Source: Paenirhodobacter populi (GTDB lineage Bacteria > Pseudomonadota > Alphaproteobacteria > Rhodobacterales > Rhodobacteraceae). Taken from it: 64,000 nucleotides of DNA. Every line of letters starts with the position of its first letter. Positions within the stretch are counted from its first letter, which is position 1. The position numbers were made by a program, and so were the translations under genes. Below are positions 36,396-46,700 of the stretch, one piece after another. Under the pieces are notes generated by a model, which was given only the letters and a program-made list of their open reading frames with translations, was not told where the DNA came from and did no database searches. The DNA lies in assembly GCF_004022215.1 (NCBI RefSeq), contig NZ_SAUZ01000020.1, forward strand, positions 1 through 64,000, given 5' to 3'.

Positions 36396-36797
36396 TTACC
36401 AGCGCCCGCGCGGGCCACCGGGGCCGCCCGGGCCATGCGGGCCGCCATGGGGCGGGCCGTATCCGCCGCCGCCCGACTGGACGACGACCTGCGTCGACCC
36501 GCCGTAGCCATAGCCGCCGCCGCAGCTTGCGCCGTCGACGGTGCTGCCAAGGACCGCGCCCGATGTGCCGCCGATCAGCGCGCCGGTAGCCGAGTCGATC
36601 GCGCCGCCGCGCCGGCGCGAGGTATCGCCGATCGCCGCGCCCGCGACGGTGCCGAGCAAGGCGCCCTCGACCGTCGATTGCCCGCAGCCCGCGTTCGGCG
36701 GCGGCATGCAGCCCGCCAGCGCCGATACCAGCGCGCCCGCCGTCAGCAGGCAGGAGGTCTTGCCGATGCGGCGCGGATTGAACTTGAAAGTGGCCAT
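36396..36797 (-). CDS. Glycine-zipper lipoprotein
   Basis: The 133-residue precursor starts MATFKFNPRRIGKTSCLLTAGALVSALAGCM, a lipoprotein leader with lipobox LAGC. The mature part has a glycine-zipper region (GALLGTVAGAAIGDTSRRRGGAIDSATGALIGGTSGAVLG) of the Rick_17kDa/OmpA-like type that packs membrane helices. The C-terminus is a low-complexity Gly/Pro/His tail ending in RGRW. Such proteins are outer-membrane lipoproteins of unclear role. RBS AGGGG lies 7 bases before ATG 36797. Confidence 0.8.
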   Translation of the reverse strand: MATFKFNPRRIGKTSCLLTAGALVSALAGCMPPPNAGCGQSTVEGALLGTVAGAAIGDTSRRRGGAIDSATGALIGGTSGAVLGSTVDGASCGGGYGYGGSTQVVVQSGGGGYGPPHGGPHGPGGPGGPRGRW

Positions 36798-36951
36798 TTG
36801 CCCACCCCTTGAGAACGAAGATTCCTTCAACGCCGGATATGCGGCTTTCCTGCGGCGCCGGCGATGACAAATCGGTGATCGGCGCATCACCCCCGCCTTG
36901 CCCTTCGCGGCGGACCGGGCCAGTATCGCGCCGCCCTTCAAGGAGAATCCC

Positions 36952-37740
36952 ATGGCCTTCACCCTCGCCACATGGAACATCAACTCGGTCCGGCTGCGCG
37001 AGGGCCTCGTGCAGCGCCTGATGCGCGAGGAAATGCCCGATATCCTGTGCCTGCAGGAATGCAAGAGCCCGGTCGAGAAGATCCCGGTCGAGGGCTTCCG
37101 CGCGCTTGGCTACAACTGGATGGTGGCGCGCGGGCAGAAGGGCTACAATGGCGTCGCGATCCTGTCGAAGCTGCCGATCAGTGAGGCGGGGGCGGGCGAT
37201 TACGCGGCCCTCGGCCATGCGCGGCATGTGGCGGCGCGGCTGGAAAACGGCGTCACGATCCACAACTTCTACGTTCCGGCGGGCGGCGACATTCCGGACC
37301 GCGAGGTGAATGTGAAATTCGGGCAGAAGCTCGATTTCCTCACCCATATGCGCGACGAATTCCACGAAAGCCGGCCGGAGAAGGCGATCCTCGTGGGCGA
37401 TCTGAACATCGCCCCGCGCGAGGATGACGTGTGGAACCACAAGGCGCTGCTGAAGATCGTCTCGCATACGCCGGTCGAGGTCGCGCAACTGGGCGAAACG
37501 CAGGAGGCCGGGCAATGGGTCGATGTCACCCGGCAGGACGTGCCGGAGGGGCGGCTTTATTCGTGGTGGTCCTATCGCTCGCCCGACTGGGATGCGGCGG
37601 ACAAGGGGCGCCGGCTCGATCACGTCTGGGCGACGCCCGATATCTCCAACGCCGCGCATGGATCGCGCGTGCTGCGCGCGGCCCGGGGATGGGAACAGCC
37701 GTCGGACCACGCGCCGGTCTTTGCGACTTTCGATCTGTAG
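36952..37740 (+). CDS. xthA: Exodeoxyribonuclease III / AP endonuclease
   Basis: The 262-residue enzyme repairs abasic sites and trims 3' ends. The ATWNINSVRLR opening, LCLQECK with the catalytic Glu, GYNGVAILSK, GDLNIAPREDDVWN with the Asp/Asn pair and SDHAPVFATF with the final catalytic His are all intact. RBS AAGGAGAATCCC precedes the ATG at 36952. It lies 60 bases before the thioredoxin gene on the same strand. Confidence 0.96.
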   Translation: MAFTLATWNINSVRLREGLVQRLMREEMPDILCLQECKSPVEKIPVEGFRALGYNWMVARGQKGYNGVAILSKLPISEAGAGDYAALGHARHVAARLENGVTIHNFYVPAGGDIPDREVNVKFGQKLDFLTHMRDEFHESRPEKAILVGDLNIAPREDDVWNHKALLKIVSHTPVEVAQLGETQEAGQWVDVTRQDVPEGRLYSWWSYRSPDWDAADKGRRLDHVWATPDISNAAHGSRVLRAARGWEQPSDHAPVFATFDL

Positions 37741-37800
37741 CCCTTGGCGAAGCGCCCCTGCCGTCGCATATAGGGGGCAAAGGAATTCCGGGAGATACCG

Positions 37801-38706
37801 ATGATGTTCGGCACCGATACCCAGGCCGCCCCCGCGGCGGACCTGATCAAGGATGTGAACGAAGCGAATTTCATGGCCGAGGTCGTGGACAAATCCATGA
37901 CCGTGCCGGTGATCGTCGATTTCTGGGCGCCATGGTGCGGGCCGTGCAAGACGCTCGGGCCGCAGCTCGAGGCCGAGGTCAAGGCCGCCAAGGGCAAGGT
38001 CGTCATGGCCAAGGTCAATGTCGACGAAAACCAGATGATCGCGGGGCAGTTGCGGATCCAGTCGATCCCCACCGTCTATGCCTTCTGGCAGGGCCAGCCG
38101 GTCGATGCCTTTCAGGGCGCGCTGCCGGGGTCCGAGATCAAGGCCTTCGTCGACAAGCTTGCGGCGCTGGCAGGTGACGGCGGCCTTGCGGATGCGATCA
38201 CCGCGGCCGAGGAAATGCTGACCGAGGGCGCCGCGGCCGATGCCGCCGAAACCTTCGCCGCGATCCTTGGCGAGGAACCCGAGAATGCCGAGGCCTATGG
38301 CGGCCTGATCCGCGCCCATATCGCGGCGGACAATCTGGAACAGGCGGAAAAGATCCTGACCGCCGCCCCGGCGAAGATCGCCACTTCGGCCCCGGTCGAG
38401 GCCGCGCGCGCCCAGCTCCAGCTTGCGAAGCAGGCGGCGAAAGCCGGGCCTCTGGACCAGCTCCGCGCGAAGGTCGAGGCCGATCCGGACGATCATCAGG
38501 CCCGCTTCGACTATGCCACCGCGCTCCACGCCGCCGGGAATGTCGAGGAGGCGGTGAACCAGCTTCTCGAGCTGTTCCGTCGGGACCGCGAATGGAACGA
38601 CGGCGCGGCGAAGGCGCAGCTCTTCACCATTTTCGACGCGCTGAAGCCGAATGATCCGATCGTGGCCAAGGGGCGGCGTCGGCTGGCCTCGATGATCCTC
38701 GTCTGA
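37801..38706 (+). CDS. Thioredoxin-TPR fusion protein (CnoX/YbbN-like)
   Basis: The 301-residue protein joins an N-terminal thioredoxin fold with active site WCGPC (Cys46, Cys49) to a C-terminal set of TPR-like helices (about 125-301). This is the architecture of CnoX (YbbN), a redox chaperone that protects proteins from oxidation and hands them to GroEL and DnaK. E. coli CnoX has SXXC, whereas this one keeps CXXC, as in many alphaproteobacteria, so it may also reduce disulfides. RBS GGGAG lies before ATG 37801. It is followed by the Lon-N and Trm112 genes. Confidence 0.92.
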   Translation: MMFGTDTQAAPAADLIKDVNEANFMAEVVDKSMTVPVIVDFWAPWCGPCKTLGPQLEAEVKAAKGKVVMAKVNVDENQMIAGQLRIQSIPTVYAFWQGQPVDAFQGALPGSEIKAFVDKLAALAGDGGLADAITAAEEMLTEGAAADAAETFAAILGEEPENAEAYGGLIRAHIAADNLEQAEKILTAAPAKIATSAPVEAARAQLQLAKQAAKAGPLDQLRAKVEADPDDHQARFDYATALHAAGNVEEAVNQLLELFRRDREWNDGAAKAQLFTIFDALKPNDPIVAKGRRRLASMILV

Positions 38707-38726
38707 ACGCGGGAGCGGGCTAGATC

Positions 38727-39371
38727 ATGCGTATGATGAAGCCCATGGACCTGCCCGACCAGATCCCGCTGTTTCCGCTGCCGGGGGCGCTCCTGCTGCC
38801 CCGGGGGCGGCTGCCGCTGCATATCTTTGAGCCGCGCTACCTGCAGATGATCGAGGATTGCCTGAAGACCGAACGGCGGCTGATCGGCATGATCCAGCCG
38901 TGCAAGGCACGCGACGGCAGCGACGGGCTCAGCAGGATCGGCTGTGCCGGGCGGCTGACCGGCTTTTCGGAAACCGAGGACGGCCGCTACATGATCACCC
39001 TGTCGGGCGTGTCGCGGTTTCGCCTGCTGGGCGAGGTGGACGGCTTTTGCCCCTACCGGCGCGGGCGCGTCCGCTGGGACGATTTCGCCCGCGACCTGAG
39101 CCGCGCCGAAGAGGATCCGGGCTTTGACCGCGACGCCTTTCTGGGGCTGCTGGCGCGGTTCTTCCATTCGCAGGGGCTGGATACGGACTGGGCCTCGCTC
39201 AAGGATGCCGAGGATGAACTGCTGATCAACTCGCTGTCGATGCTGCTGCCGCTCGACCCCGAGGACAAGCAGGCATTGCTTGAGGCACCGGATCTGGTGA
39301 CGCGGCGCGAAACGCTGGTGACATTGCTGGAATTCCGCCTGCGCGGCGGGCCGGGGGACATCCGGCAATGA
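38727..39371 (+). CDS. Lon N-terminal-domain (LON substrate-binding) protein
   Basis: The 214-residue protein contains only the N-terminal substrate-recognition domain of Lon protease: [38 protein letters not shown] and [11 protein letters not shown], followed by helices ending [12 protein letters not shown]-like. It has no ATPase or protease part. Such proteins (PF02190 alone) may bind unfolded proteins; a role is not proven. It lies between a thioredoxin-chaperone gene and a Trm112 gene, with a four-base overlap into the latter. Several Met codons near the start (38727, 38733, 38745) are possible. Confidence 0.9.
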   Translation: MRMMKPMDLPDQIPLFPLPGALLLPRGRLPLHIFEPRYLQMIEDCLKTERRLIGMIQPCKARDGSDGLSRIGCAGRLTGFSETEDGRYMITLSGVSRFRLLGEVDGFCPYRRGRVRWDDFARDLSRAEEDPGFDRDAFLGLLARFFHSQGLDTDWASLKDAEDELLINSLSMLLPLDPEDKQALLEAPDLVTRRETLVTLLEFRLRGGPGDIRQ

Positions 39372-39565
39372 CCGAACCGCGCGAGGCGAGCCGCCCCCCC
39401 TTCGATCCGCGCATGCTTGAGGCGCTCGTCTGCCCGCTGACGCAGGGGCCTTTGCATTACGACGCCGCGGCGCAGGAGCTGATCTCGAAATCCGCGCATC
39501 TCGCCTATCCGATCCGCGGCGGCATCCCGATCATGATCGCCGACGAGGCCCGCAGGATCGACTAG
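39368..39565 (+). CDS. Trm112 family protein
   Basis: The 65-residue protein matches the Trm112/UPF0434 family: [25 protein letters not shown] and [16 protein letters not shown]. Eukaryotic Trm112 is a zinc-binding activator of methyltransferases. Here only one cysteine (VCPLT) remains of the usual four zinc ligands, as in many bacterial members. The ATG overlaps the stop of the Lon-N gene (ATGA), so the two are coupled. Function in bacteria is not settled. Confidence 0.9.
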   Translation: MTEPREASRPPFDPRMLEALVCPLTQGPLHYDAAAQELISKSAHLAYPIRGGIPIMIADEARRID

Positions 39566-39597
39566 CCCCGGTCACGAAACTGCGCGGGTTTCTGCCC

Positions 39598-39662
39598 ATC
39601 ATTCTTCCCTAAATATCCCGGGGGTGAATTTGCGCGTTAGCGCAAAGAGGGGGCTGGCCCCC
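39598..39662 (-). repeat. Intergenic two-hairpin repeat, copy 10 (inverted)
   Basis: On the minus strand: GGGGGC-CA-GCCCCC, stem TTTGCGC-TAAC-GCGCAAA, then CACCCCCGGGATATTTAGGG and AAGAATGAT. The core lies about 33 bases from the Trm112 stop. Confidence 0.9.
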
Positions 39663-39723
39663 ATTATCGCTCTCGATTGGCGCGGCGGTTGTGTTCTGTA
39701 ACCCGACCTCCGGGCGGAGCCGT

Positions 39724-39787
39724 CGCAGGGGGCCAGCCCCCTCGGCGCAAGCGCCTCACCCCCGGGATATTTAGGGAAGAATGAAGG
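39724..39787 (+). repeat. Intergenic two-hairpin repeat, copy 11
   Basis: Hairpin 1 is GGGGGC-CA-GCCCCC, stem 2 is GGCGC-AA-GCGCC, and the core is CACCCCCGGGATATTTAGGG with AAGAATGAAGG tail. It ends 24 bases before the UbiH-type stop. It and copy 10 have hairpins facing inwards. Confidence 0.9.
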
Positions 39788-39810
39788 GCAAAGCGAAGGT
39801 GAGGCCTGCG

Positions 39811-41037
39811 CTAGGGGCGGCGGCCTTGCAGCAGGCGCGGCAGCGGGCCGGACAGTCCCGCCGCCTGCCGCATGAAGCCGCGCCGCAGCGGGCCGATGGC
39901 CTGCACGATCCCCATGCCCAGATCCCGGACCGGCCTCAGGACCGGGTTGTCGTTCGAGAACAGCCGGTTGACCGTATCCATGCCAAGCGCGAGCGTGGTG
40001 CCGTTGAACCGCCGCCAGCTCTGGTAGCGTTCCAGCACGTCGATGGCGCCGATGTCTTCGCCGCGTCGCCGGGCCTCGACCAGCACTTCGGCCAGCGCCG
40101 CCACGTCGCGCAGGCCGAGGTTCAGCCCCTGTCCCGCGATCGGATGCACCCCATGCGCCGCATCGCCGATCAGCGCGACACGCGGCGCGACGTAGGATTT
40201 CGCCAGCGTCAGATCCAGCGGATAGCTGAAGCGCGGCCCGGCAAGGCTGATCCGGCCGAGGAAATCGCCGAAGCGCGGCCGCAGCACGGCGAGGAAATCC
40301 TCGTCCGACAGGGCGGCGGCGATGCGGGCGTTCTCCGCTGTCTCGCTCCAGACGATCGAGGAGCGGTTCCCCGGCAGCGGCAGGATCGCCAGCGGGCCGG
40401 TGGGCATGAAGAACTGATGGGCGATGCCCTCATGCGGCAATTCATGCGCGATGGCGGCGACAAGGGCGGTCTGGCCGTAGCCCCAGCCCTCGCGCGCGAT
40501 GCCGGCCCGTTCGGCGGTGGCCGAGCGGCGTCCGTCCGCGCCGACGAGCAGCGCGCCCGACAGGGTGCGCCCGTCGGACAGGGTGACGGTGACGCCGCCC
40601 GGCGCGACCTGTTGCGCGGTGACGGCGGTGCCGCGGATCAGCGTCAGGTTCGGTTCGGCCTCCATCGCGTCGAGGAAGGCGGCATAAAGGAAGCGGTCCT
40701 CGATCATGTAGCCGACGGGGGACTGGTCCAACTCGCGGCTGTCGAAATGCAGGAACAGCGGCGCGGCGCCTTCGCCCGGGCGCCCGTCCGAGGCCTTCAC
40801 CTCCATCATTGGCTGGGTCCGGTCGGCGATGGCGGGCCAGACGCCCGTCGCCGCCAGCAGCTTTTGCGAGGCGAGCGCCAGCGCATAGGCCCGTCCGTCG
40901 AAGGCGGGTTCGGCCCGTGCGCGCGGCGGGGCCGCGTCGATCACGGTGACCGTCAGCCCCGCCTGCGCCAGCGCAAGCGCAAGCGCCGGGCCATTCAGCC
41001 CGCCACCGGCGATGAGAACGTCTGAATCGTGTTTCAT
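39811..41037 (-). CDS. UbiH/UbiF/COQ6-type FAD-dependent hydroxylase
   Basis: The 408-residue flavoprotein monooxygenase is of the ubiquinone-ring hydroxylase family. The N-terminal FAD motif is VLIAGGGLNGPALALALA, the middle motif is GALLVGADGRRS, and the second FAD-contact motif is ALIGDAAHGVHPIAGQGLNLGLRD. It probably adds a hydroxyl to an aromatic ubiquinone precursor; which carbon is not determinable, since alphaproteobacteria use UbiL/UbiM/UbiH variants. The start at 41037 (MKHDSDVLIAGGG) is preferred to the ATG at 41073, which would add 12 unrelated residues. Divergent from the amidase gene. Confidence 0.92.
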   Translation of the reverse strand: MKHDSDVLIAGGGLNGPALALALAQAGLTVTVIDAAPPRARAEPAFDGRAYALALASQKLLAATGVWPAIADRTQPMMEVKASDGRPGEGAAPLFLHFDSRELDQSPVGYMIEDRFLYAAFLDAMEAEPNLTLIRGTAVTAQQVAPGGVTVTLSDGRTLSGALLVGADGRRSATAERAGIAREGWGYGQTALVAAIAHELPHEGIAHQFFMPTGPLAILPLPGNRSSIVWSETAENARIAAALSDEDFLAVLRPRFGDFLGRISLAGPRFSYPLDLTLAKSYVAPRVALIGDAAHGVHPIAGQGLNLGLRDVAALAEVLVEARRRGEDIGAIDVLERYQSWRRFNGTTLALGMDTVNRLFSNDNPVLRPVRDLGMGIVQAIGPLRRGFMRQAAGLSGPLPRLLQGRRP

Positions 41038-41133
41038 GGCGCTGAATATGGCGCGTCGGGCGGGATTGTCCATGCGCGGGATTGTCCGCTGTGCATGGCG
41101 GCGCTAGCTTCGGGAAAACGACAGGAGGGGCGG

Positions 41134-42450
41134 ATGCTCGAACGGTTCTGGACGGCGGCGCAGCAGGGGAGGGCGATCGCGGCGGGTGACCTCGATCCCG
41201 TCGACATCACCGAGGCCTATCTGGAAGCCGCATCGCAGGAACCCGAGATCTATGCCCGGCTGACGCCCGTGCGGGCGCGGGGCGAGGCGATGGCCGCGCG
41301 GGGCCGGGCGCGGGCCGGGTTGCTGCGAGGGCCGCTCGACGGTGTGCCGATCAGCTGGAAGGATCTGTTCGACACGGCGGGCGTGGCGACCGAGGCCGGA
41401 TCGCGCCTGTTGCAGGGCCGGGTGCCCGAGCGCGACGCCGAGGTTCTGGCGCAGGCGACGCTGAACGGCACGGTCTGTCTGGGCAAGACGCATATGACGG
41501 AGCTGGCGTTTTCCGGCCTCGGGCTGAACCCGATGACCGCGACGCCGCGCAATGCGGTGACCGGGGGGCTGGCCCCGGGCGGGTCGAGTTCCGGCGCGGC
41601 GGTATCGGTCAAACTTGGCCTCGCGGCGGCGGCGGTGGGGTCGGATACCGGCGGGTCGGTGCGGCTGCCGGCGGCGTGGAGCGATCTGGTCGGGCTGAAG
41701 ACCACGCATGGGCGGGTGTCGACCAAGGGGGTGGTGCCGCTCTGCACCCGCTTCGACACGGTTGGTCCGCTGGCCCGCACGGTCGAGGATTGCGCCCTGC
41801 TGCTGGCGGCGATCGAGGGCGGCAAGGCCCCCGATCTGCGCGACGCGACGCTGGCGGGAACGCGGCTTCTGGTGCTGGAGGGCGTGCCCTTCGGCGATGC
41901 GCGCGAGGCGCCGGTGACGGCCTTCGAGGCGGCGGTGGAGCGGCTGGCGCAGGCCGGCGCGAAGATCGAGCGCAAGGCCCTGCCGATGGTGGCGCCGGCG
42001 ATGTCTCTGGCCGGGCTGCTGTATGCGCCCGAGGCCTATGGGCTGTGGAAAGCGGTGATCGAGGCGCATCCCGAGCGGATGTGGAAGCCGATCCTTGATC
42101 GATTCCGGGGCGGGCGGACGGTACTGGCGGCGGATTACGTCGCGGGCTGGGCAAAGCTCGACGCGCTCCGCGCCGAATGGGCGGTGGCGGTGGCGGGCTA
42201 TGATGCGGTGCTGGTGCCGACGGCGCCGATCCTGCCGCCCGATGCGCGCCGGCTGTTGGTCGATCCCGATTACTTCTCGGCCGAGAACCTGCTGGCGCTG
42301 CGCAACACCCGGATCGGCAACCTGTTCGGCCTGTGCGTGCTGACCCTGCCGACGGGCGAGCCGATGTGCGGCATTTCCCTGATGGCCGCGCCTTTCACCG
42401 AGGAACGGCTCTTGCGCCTTGGGCAGGCGGCCGAGGCGGCGCTTGCCTGA
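41134..42450 (+). CDS. Amidase signature family hydrolase
   Basis: The 438-residue enzyme carries the complete Ser-cisSer-Lys triad of amidase-signature hydrolases: Lys76 in PISWKDLFD, cis-Ser151 in APGGSSSGAA and nucleophile Ser175 in GSDTGGSVRLPAA. It hydrolyses an amide, possibly a biogenic or xenobiotic one; it lacks the companion genes that would make it GatA. RBS AGGAGGGG lies right before ATG 41134, which excludes longer frames. It lies on the same strand as dapC, ahead of it by 129 bases. A link to the heterocycle operon is not shown. Confidence 0.93.
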   Translation: MLERFWTAAQQGRAIAAGDLDPVDITEAYLEAASQEPEIYARLTPVRARGEAMAARGRARAGLLRGPLDGVPISWKDLFDTAGVATEAGSRLLQGRVPERDAEVLAQATLNGTVCLGKTHMTELAFSGLGLNPMTATPRNAVTGGLAPGGSSSGAAVSVKLGLAAAAVGSDTGGSVRLPAAWSDLVGLKTTHGRVSTKGVVPLCTRFDTVGPLARTVEDCALLLAAIEGGKAPDLRDATLAGTRLLVLEGVPFGDAREAPVTAFEAAVERLAQAGAKIERKALPMVAPAMSLAGLLYAPEAYGLWKAVIEAHPERMWKPILDRFRGGRTVLAADYVAGWAKLDALRAEWAVAVAGYDAVLVPTAPILPPDARRLLVDPDYFSAENLLALRNTRIGNLFGLCVLTLPTGEPMCGISLMAAPFTEERLLRLGQAAEAALA

Positions 42451-42579
42451 TTCTCCGGCGCAAATGTCACAACTGCGGCCGTCAACCCTTGGCGGCCGCT
42501 TCCTTTTTCTGGACGCGGGCGCGCGGCTTGGGTAACTTCGGGCCAAACGGGGCGCGACGACTCCGACCATGAGGCACAG

Positions 42580-43758
42580 ATGAATACTCCCGAGCGGTTC
42601 TCGAACCTGCCCGAATATGCGTTTCCGCGCCTGCGGAGGCTGCTTGATTCGACGCCCCCGGGCGGCGAGGTGGTGCAGTTCACCCTTGGCGAACCGCGTC
42701 ATCCGATGCCGGATTTCGTGGCCGGGGTGCTGGCGGAAAACATCGCGGGATTCGGGAAATATCCGCCCGCGAATGGCACGCCGGAATTGCTGGACGCGAT
42801 TTCGGGCTGGATCGGGCGGCGTTATGGCGTCGATGTCGGGCCGGATCGGCTGATGGTGCTGAACGGCACGAAGGAGGGGTTGTTCAACGCCGCCGTCGCG
42901 CTGGCGCCGGAAACCAAGAACGGCAAGAAGCCCGTCGTTCTGGTGCCCAATCCGTTCTTCCCGGTCTATGCGGTCGCCGCGCGCGAGGTGCGGGCCGAGA
43001 CGGTCTATGTTCCCGCGACCGGCGAAACAGGGTTCCTGCCCGATTACGCCGCCCTGCCGCCCGAGATTTTGGAACGCACGGTCATCGCCTATATCTGTTC
43101 GCCCGCCAATCCGCAGGGGTCCGTCGCCTCGCGCGACTATCTGGCGCGGCTGCTGCATCTGGCCGAGAAATACGATTTCCGCGTCTTTGCCGATGAATGC
43201 TACTGCGAGCTGTATCTTGGCGATCCGCCGCCCGGCGCGCTCGAGGTCGCGGCGGCCGAGGGGATTGATCCCGAACGGGTCGTGGCATTCCATTCCCTGT
43301 CCAAGCGTTCCAACCTGCCGGGGCTGCGGTCGGGGTTCGTGGCCTCGGGGACGGATGCCATCGCCCGCATCCGGCAGCTGCGCGCCTATGCGGGCGCGGC
43401 GGTGCCGCTGCCGTTGCAACGGGTGTCGGAACGGGTCTGGGCGGATGAGAGCCATGTGGTTGCCAACCGCGCGCTCTATGCGGAAAAATACGCCGACGCC
43501 GCGCGGATCTTCGCGGGCGTCAACAGCTTCAAGCTGCCCGATGGCGGCTTCTTCCTGTGGCTGCCGGTCGAGGACGGCGAACAGGCGGCGCTGAAGCTGT
43601 GGCGCGAGACGGGTGTGCGGGTCCTGCCCGGCGCCTATCTGGCGCAGGAGGTGAACGGGCAAAACCCCGGGAAAGGCTATATCCGGGTGGCTCTCGTCGC
43701 CCCAAGAGAAGAAACGCAGCGCGGGCTGATCCGGCTCCGCGACTGCCTGTATACGTAA
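42580..43758 (+). CDS. dapC: Class I aminotransferase, N-succinyldiaminopimelate aminotransferase type
   Basis: The 392-residue PLP enzyme has the class I/II fold: FTLGEPRHPMPDFV, GKYPPANGTPELLDAI, the PLP contacts SPANPQGSVAS and DECYCELYLG, the PLP lysine in FHSLSKRSNLPGLRSGFV, and a C-terminal RVALVAPREET with the carboxylate-binding Arg. This sequence type matches DapC, which transaminates N-succinyl-2-amino-6-oxopimelate in the diaminopimelate pathway. An ACOAT/ArgD-type alternative is less likely. ATG 42580 has a GAGGCAC site. ftsK follows after 12 bases. Confidence 0.85.
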   Translation: MNTPERFSNLPEYAFPRLRRLLDSTPPGGEVVQFTLGEPRHPMPDFVAGVLAENIAGFGKYPPANGTPELLDAISGWIGRRYGVDVGPDRLMVLNGTKEGLFNAAVALAPETKNGKKPVVLVPNPFFPVYAVAAREVRAETVYVPATGETGFLPDYAALPPEILERTVIAYICSPANPQGSVASRDYLARLLHLAEKYDFRVFADECYCELYLGDPPPGALEVAAAEGIDPERVVAFHSLSKRSNLPGLRSGFVASGTDAIARIRQLRAYAGAAVPLPLQRVSERVWADESHVVANRALYAEKYADAARIFAGVNSFKLPDGGFFLWLPVEDGEQAALKLWRETGVRVLPGAYLAQEVNGQNPGKGYIRVALVAPREETQRGLIRLRDCLYT

Positions 43759-43770
43759 GGACGGTTGGGC

Positions 43771-46700
43771 ATGGCTTCTTATCAGGCACGGCAACGCGAT
43801 CCGCTTCTGGACCAGAACACGCAAGCGGCGCTGGAACGGCGGTTCAAGGAATTGCTCGGGGCGGCGCTGGTCGTCATCGGGGTTCTGGCGCTGATGCTGC
43901 TGGGAAGCTATTCGCCCGAGGATCCGAGCTGGATGGCCGTTTCCGACCAGCCGGTGCACAACTGGCTGGGCCGGATCGGGGCGGGCATCGCCTCGCCGCT
44001 GTTCGTCATCATCGGGCGGGGCGCGTGGCTCTTGCCGGTGGGGCTGATCGTCTGGGGCGTGCGGCTGATCCTGCACCGGGGGGAGGAACGGCTGTCCTCG
44101 CGCGTCATCTTTTTCCCGATCGGGATCGCGCTGGCCTCGGTCTATGCCGCGCTGCTGGTGCCGAATGACGACTGGGGGCAGGCCTTCGGCCTTGGCGGGC
44201 ATTTCGGCGACATGGTGGCCGGGTCGCTTTTGGGCATGTCGCCGGTGTCAGGCTCGATCGGGCTGAAGCTGATGTCGGTGATTCTGGCGGTGGCGACGGT
44301 GGCCATGGGCCTGTTCGTGCTGGGCTTCGAGCGGGCCGAACTGCGCGCCATCGCCCGGTTCCTGATGCTGGGCACGGCGGCGGCCTATGCCGGGGTGATG
44401 ATGATGCTGGGACGCGGGGCGCAGGCCTCGGTCGTGGCGGCGCAGGCGGCGGCGGAACGGATCCGCCAGCGGCGCGAAGAGGCCGCGCAGCGCGCCCGCG
44501 AACTGGCGGAATGGGAGGCGAACCAGACCGCGCAGGCGAACTGGGCCGATTCCTATGACCAGGGAAACGATCCGCAATATCAATATGATGACTATGCGCC
44601 CGCGCCGGCGAAGGGCTCGCTCATGTCGCGCATCCGCCGCGCGGTGGATCCGATGGACCCGCCCGCGGAAACGGCGCAACTGATCGACACCGATGACCGC
44701 TGGCATCAGCCGGTGGTCGAGGAAACGGTGCCCGAAGACCGTATCCGCGCCCGCATCGCCCGCGCCGTGCAGACCCGCGCCGAGGCGCCGATGATCCATG
44801 CCGAACCGGAGCCCGCGCCTTTGGCCGCGCCGCGCCGCGCCGAGATGCCGGTGGCCGAGCCTGCGCCCGTGGTCAGCACGCCGGCCTCGGTCCTTGCCGC
44901 GGTGGCGAAACGGCTGGCGGGTGGGGCGCGCAAGGTGGCGCAACCCGCCCCGCCGCTGCGCCGGGCCGAGCCGCCTTTGCAGGCGCGCCCGCGCTACATG
45001 CCCGGCATGGCCCCTGTGGTCGAGGCCACGCCGGAATGGCATGAACCGGAAGAACCCGTCGATGCGGTCGAGGCGTGGGAAGGGGAGCCGGAGATTCCGC
45101 CCGTCCCCGCCCGCCGCGCCGCGCCCGAATGGGTCGAGGAAGACGATTTCGACCGCAACGCCTTTGCCGCGCTGGACGAGGATGACGACGGCGACGAGAT
45201 CCCGCCGCTGCCCTCGGCGCTTGCGGGCACGGGCGGCCGCGCGCCGGGGATCCAGCTTGACCGTCGGGTGATCCCGCCCGCGCCGGAACGCCGCGTCGTC
45301 GCGCCGCCGAAAAAGGCGCCGGCGCCCTCGAAACAGGCGGTGGCCGAGGCGCAGCCGAAGCTCGCCTTCGAGGCGCCGAAACATCCGGACTACGAAACCC
45401 CGCCGCTGAGCCTGCTGACCAATCCGGCGACGATCCAGCGCCATCAGCTTTCGGACGAAGCGTTGGAGGAGAACGCCCGGATGCTGGAATCGGTGCTCGA
45501 CGATTACGGCGTGAAGGGGGAAATCGTCTCGGTCCGGCCCGGGCCGGTGGTGACGATGTACGAACTCGAACCCGCGCCGGGGCTGAAGGCCAGCCGGGTG
45601 ATCGGTCTGGCGGACGATATCGCGCGGTCGATGTCGGCGCTGTCGGCGCGTGTGTCCACGGTGCCGGGCCGCTCGGTGATCGGGATCGAACTGCCGAACG
45701 CGCATCGGGAAAAGGTCGTGCTGCGGGAAATCCTGTCCGCGCGCGATTTCGGCGACAGCAACATGCGGCTGCCGCTTGCGCTCGGCAAGGATATCGGCGG
45801 CGAGCCGGTGATCGCCAACCTCGCCAAGATGCCCCACCTGCTGATCGCCGGGACGACGGGCTCGGGCAAGTCGGTGGCGATCAACACGATGATCCTGTCG
45901 CTGCTGTACAAGCTGTCGCCCGAGGAATGCCGGCTGATCATGATCGACCCAAAGATGCTGGAACTGTCGGTCTATGACGGCATCCCGCATCTGCTGTCGC
46001 CCGTCGTCACCGATCCGAAAAAGGCGGTCGTCGCGCTGAAATGGGTCGTCGGCGAGATGGAGGAACGCTACCGCCGCATGTCCAAGATGGGCGTGCGCAA
46101 CATCGAGGGCTACAACGGCCGCGTCCGCGAGGCGATGGCCAAGAACGAGATGTTCAAGCGCACCGTCCAGACCGGCTTCGACGAGGAAACCGGCGAGCCG
46201 GTGTTCGAGACCGAGGAATTCCAGCCGCAGCCCTTCCCCTATATCGTCGTCATCGTCGACGAGATGGCCGACCTGATGATGGTCGCGGGGAAAGAGATCG
46301 AGGCCTGCATCCAGCGTCTGGCACAGATGGCGCGGGCGAGCGGAATCCACCTGATCATGGCGACGCAGCGGCCCTCGGTCGATGTCATCACCGGCACGAT
46401 CAAGGCGAACTTCCCCACCCGGATCTCCTTCCAGGTGACATCCAAGATCGACAGCCGCACCATTCTGGGCGAGCAGGGGGCCGAGCAGCTTCTGGGCATG
46501 GGCGACATGCTCTACATGGGCACCGGCTCGCGCATCACCCGTATCCACGGCCCCTTCGTCAGCGACGAGGAGGTCGAGGAAATCGTCAACCATCTGAAGA
46601 GCTTCGGCCCGCCGGAATACATGTCGGGCGTGGTCGAGGGGCCGGACGAGGAAGCCGCAAGCGACATCGACGCGGTGCTGGGCCTTGGCGGCAACACGGA

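Noticed and set aside
41104-44202. A 1032-codon minus-strand frame over amidase, dapC and the start of ftsK
   Set aside because: The plus-strand genes have complete motifs and RBS. The minus frame is Arg/Gln/His/Pro rich and spans three real genes.
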